Of a stretch of DNA of 7,130 nucleotides, positions 6,380-7,130 are shown one piece after another. The first letter of the stretch is position 1. Each line of letters begins with the position of its first letter. Below the pieces are notes generated by a model. The model had not been told where the DNA came from and did no database searches. It saw only the letters and a program-made list of their open reading frames with translations. Origin of the DNA: Gemmataceae bacterium (lineage in GTDB: Bacteria; Planctomycetota; Planctomycetia; Gemmatales; Gemmataceae); contig JAOAAM010000724.1 of the NCBI GenBank assembly GCA_026418875.1, positions 1-7,130 of the forward strand, written 5' to 3'. The translations under genes were made by a program, and so were the position numbers.

Positions 6380-7130
6380 TCACGGGGCCGTCGCCAGGTT
6401 GTAGTTTCGCACGGTCAGCACGCCGAAGCGGTTGTCGCCGAAGCGAATTTCCCAGCGATGCGGCAATTGCCCGCCGCTGGTGGGGCGGAAGTCGTAAAGG
6501 TACACCTCGCAAGGGTCGGCGTGATTTTCGGGGAAAACCTCGAAGCCGAGCAGTCGGCCGTCCTCACGCGAGAAATACCACTTGGCGGGGACGCCAGCCG
6601 ACTCGGTGCGTAGCACTTCGGTATCGACCCGCAGTTCGCCGAGGCGTTGGGGCTGGGTGCCATCGGGCCGCGGCGGGTAGAACGGCTCATGCCCTCCATG
6701 CGCGACGTTCCGCCCGAAACCCGCCAATCCCTCGACCAGCAGATGCCTCAATTGATACACCGCCATCAGCAGCCCGCCGCTGCCCGCTGGTGCGACGCGC
6801 TCGGCTGTCGTCAAATCCTGCTTCAGCGGATCGAGAAGGTAGTCCGTGACGTCGGTAGCCAAGCGAACGACGGGATGGATTTCGCTACCGACTTTCTCCT
6901 CCCGCACCGCCAAGCGGAAAGTGGTCTTCCGCGACGCCAACTCCAGGTCGCCCTCGATGGTCCAAGCGCCTTTGAACGCTGAGAAATCTCCGTGTTTACG
7001 GAACGCTTCCCACAGCCGCTTCTGGTGCAGCTCGTTGTAGTAGTAGTTCGCGAATCCCTTGCGTTGGACATACATCTTCTTCGCGGGGCCGTCTGGGATC
7101 GGCGGCGGCTCGGGCCGGGGCATCGGCGGG
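6380..7130 (-). CDS. C-terminal part of a protein with proline-rich stretch and unrecognised beta-rich domain (5' end outside window)
   Basis: The frame is open through the right window edge, so only the last 249 residues are seen and no start should be assigned here; the internal Met at 7123 is probably not the start. The visible part opens with PPMPRPEPPPIPDGPAKK, a proline-rich linker like that in the last gene of the cluster. It continues with YVQRKGFANYYYNELHQ, a helical/aromatic segment, then a domain of alternating strands. The last 70 or so residues (KWYFSREDGRLLGFE, CEVYLYDFR, LPHRWEIRFGD, FGVLTV) look like antiparallel beta strands and resemble, loosely, LolA-type lipoprotein-carrier or outer-membrane sorting folds. 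I recall similar tails on planctomycete proteins annotated as trypsin-like or PDZ proteins, so the missing N-terminal half may be another HtrA-like domain. That is inference from neighbours, not from visible motifs. It is the upstream partner of the trypsin-like/PDZ gene. Confidence 0.75.
   Translation of the reverse strand, partial: PPMPRPEPPPIPDGPAKKMYVQRKGFANYYYNELHQKRLWEAFRKHGDFSAFKGAWTIEGDLELASRKTTFRLAVREEKVGSEIHPVVRLATDVTDYLLDPLKQDLTTAERVAPAGSGGLLMAVYQLRHLLVEGLAGFGRNVAHGGHEPFYPPRPDGTQPQRLGELRVDTEVLRTESAGVPAKWYFSREDGRLLGFEVFPENHADPCEVYLYDFRPTSGGQLPHRWEIRFGDNRFGVLTVRNYNLATAP

Overview
The window looks like ordinary chromosome from a GC-rich planctomycete. This rests on three things. One gene encodes a membrane protein of a type I associate with that phylum: one N-terminal membrane segment, a WRWESIERQR...VVPDSENSA head and an RWP...LPTDPY tail. 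Next to it are secreted trypsin/HtrA-like proteins with PDZ domains and degenerate active sites. The glucose-6-phosphate isomerase is of the cyanobacterial/plastid type. I cannot name a genus. I see no tRNA, rRNA, CRISPR array, integrase or insertion sequence, and no sign of recent transfer.

Layout. Positions 1-1331 (minus strand) hold a 5'-complete gene that runs off the left edge, encoding a membrane-anchored protein of unknown function. A 129-bp divergent intergenic region follows. Positions 1461-2873 (plus strand) hold pgi, glucose-6-phosphate isomerase, with a GTG start and a strong ribosome binding site. Positions 2874-2997 are a convergent spacer that begins with a degenerate 14-bp/7-bp tandem repeat. 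Positions 2998-7130 (minus strand) are a closely spaced, same-strand cluster. In transcription order it has (A) the 3' part of a gene whose product has a proline-rich stretch followed by an unrecognised beta-rich C-terminal domain, (B) a secreted trypsin-like/PDZ protein, and (C) a large secreted protein with a trypsin-like domain, two PDZ domains, a proline-rich linker and an alpha/beta-hydrolase domain.

The most interesting point is the cluster A-B-C. Protein C keeps the folds of two enzymes but appears to lack the key residues of both: all three HtrA triad positions are replaced (His to Phe, Asp to Met, Ser to Tyr), and the hydrolase nucleophile elbow reads G-M-G-L-G-G with Gly where Ser belongs. 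Protein B keeps an Asp and a His near the expected places but has Ala at the nucleophile position (NPGAAGGAL in place of NPGNSGGPL). Two adjacent exported PDZ proteins that have both lost catalysis suggest a binding, scaffolding or chaperone role rather than proteolysis. That role is inference; the substitutions can be read directly in the sequence.
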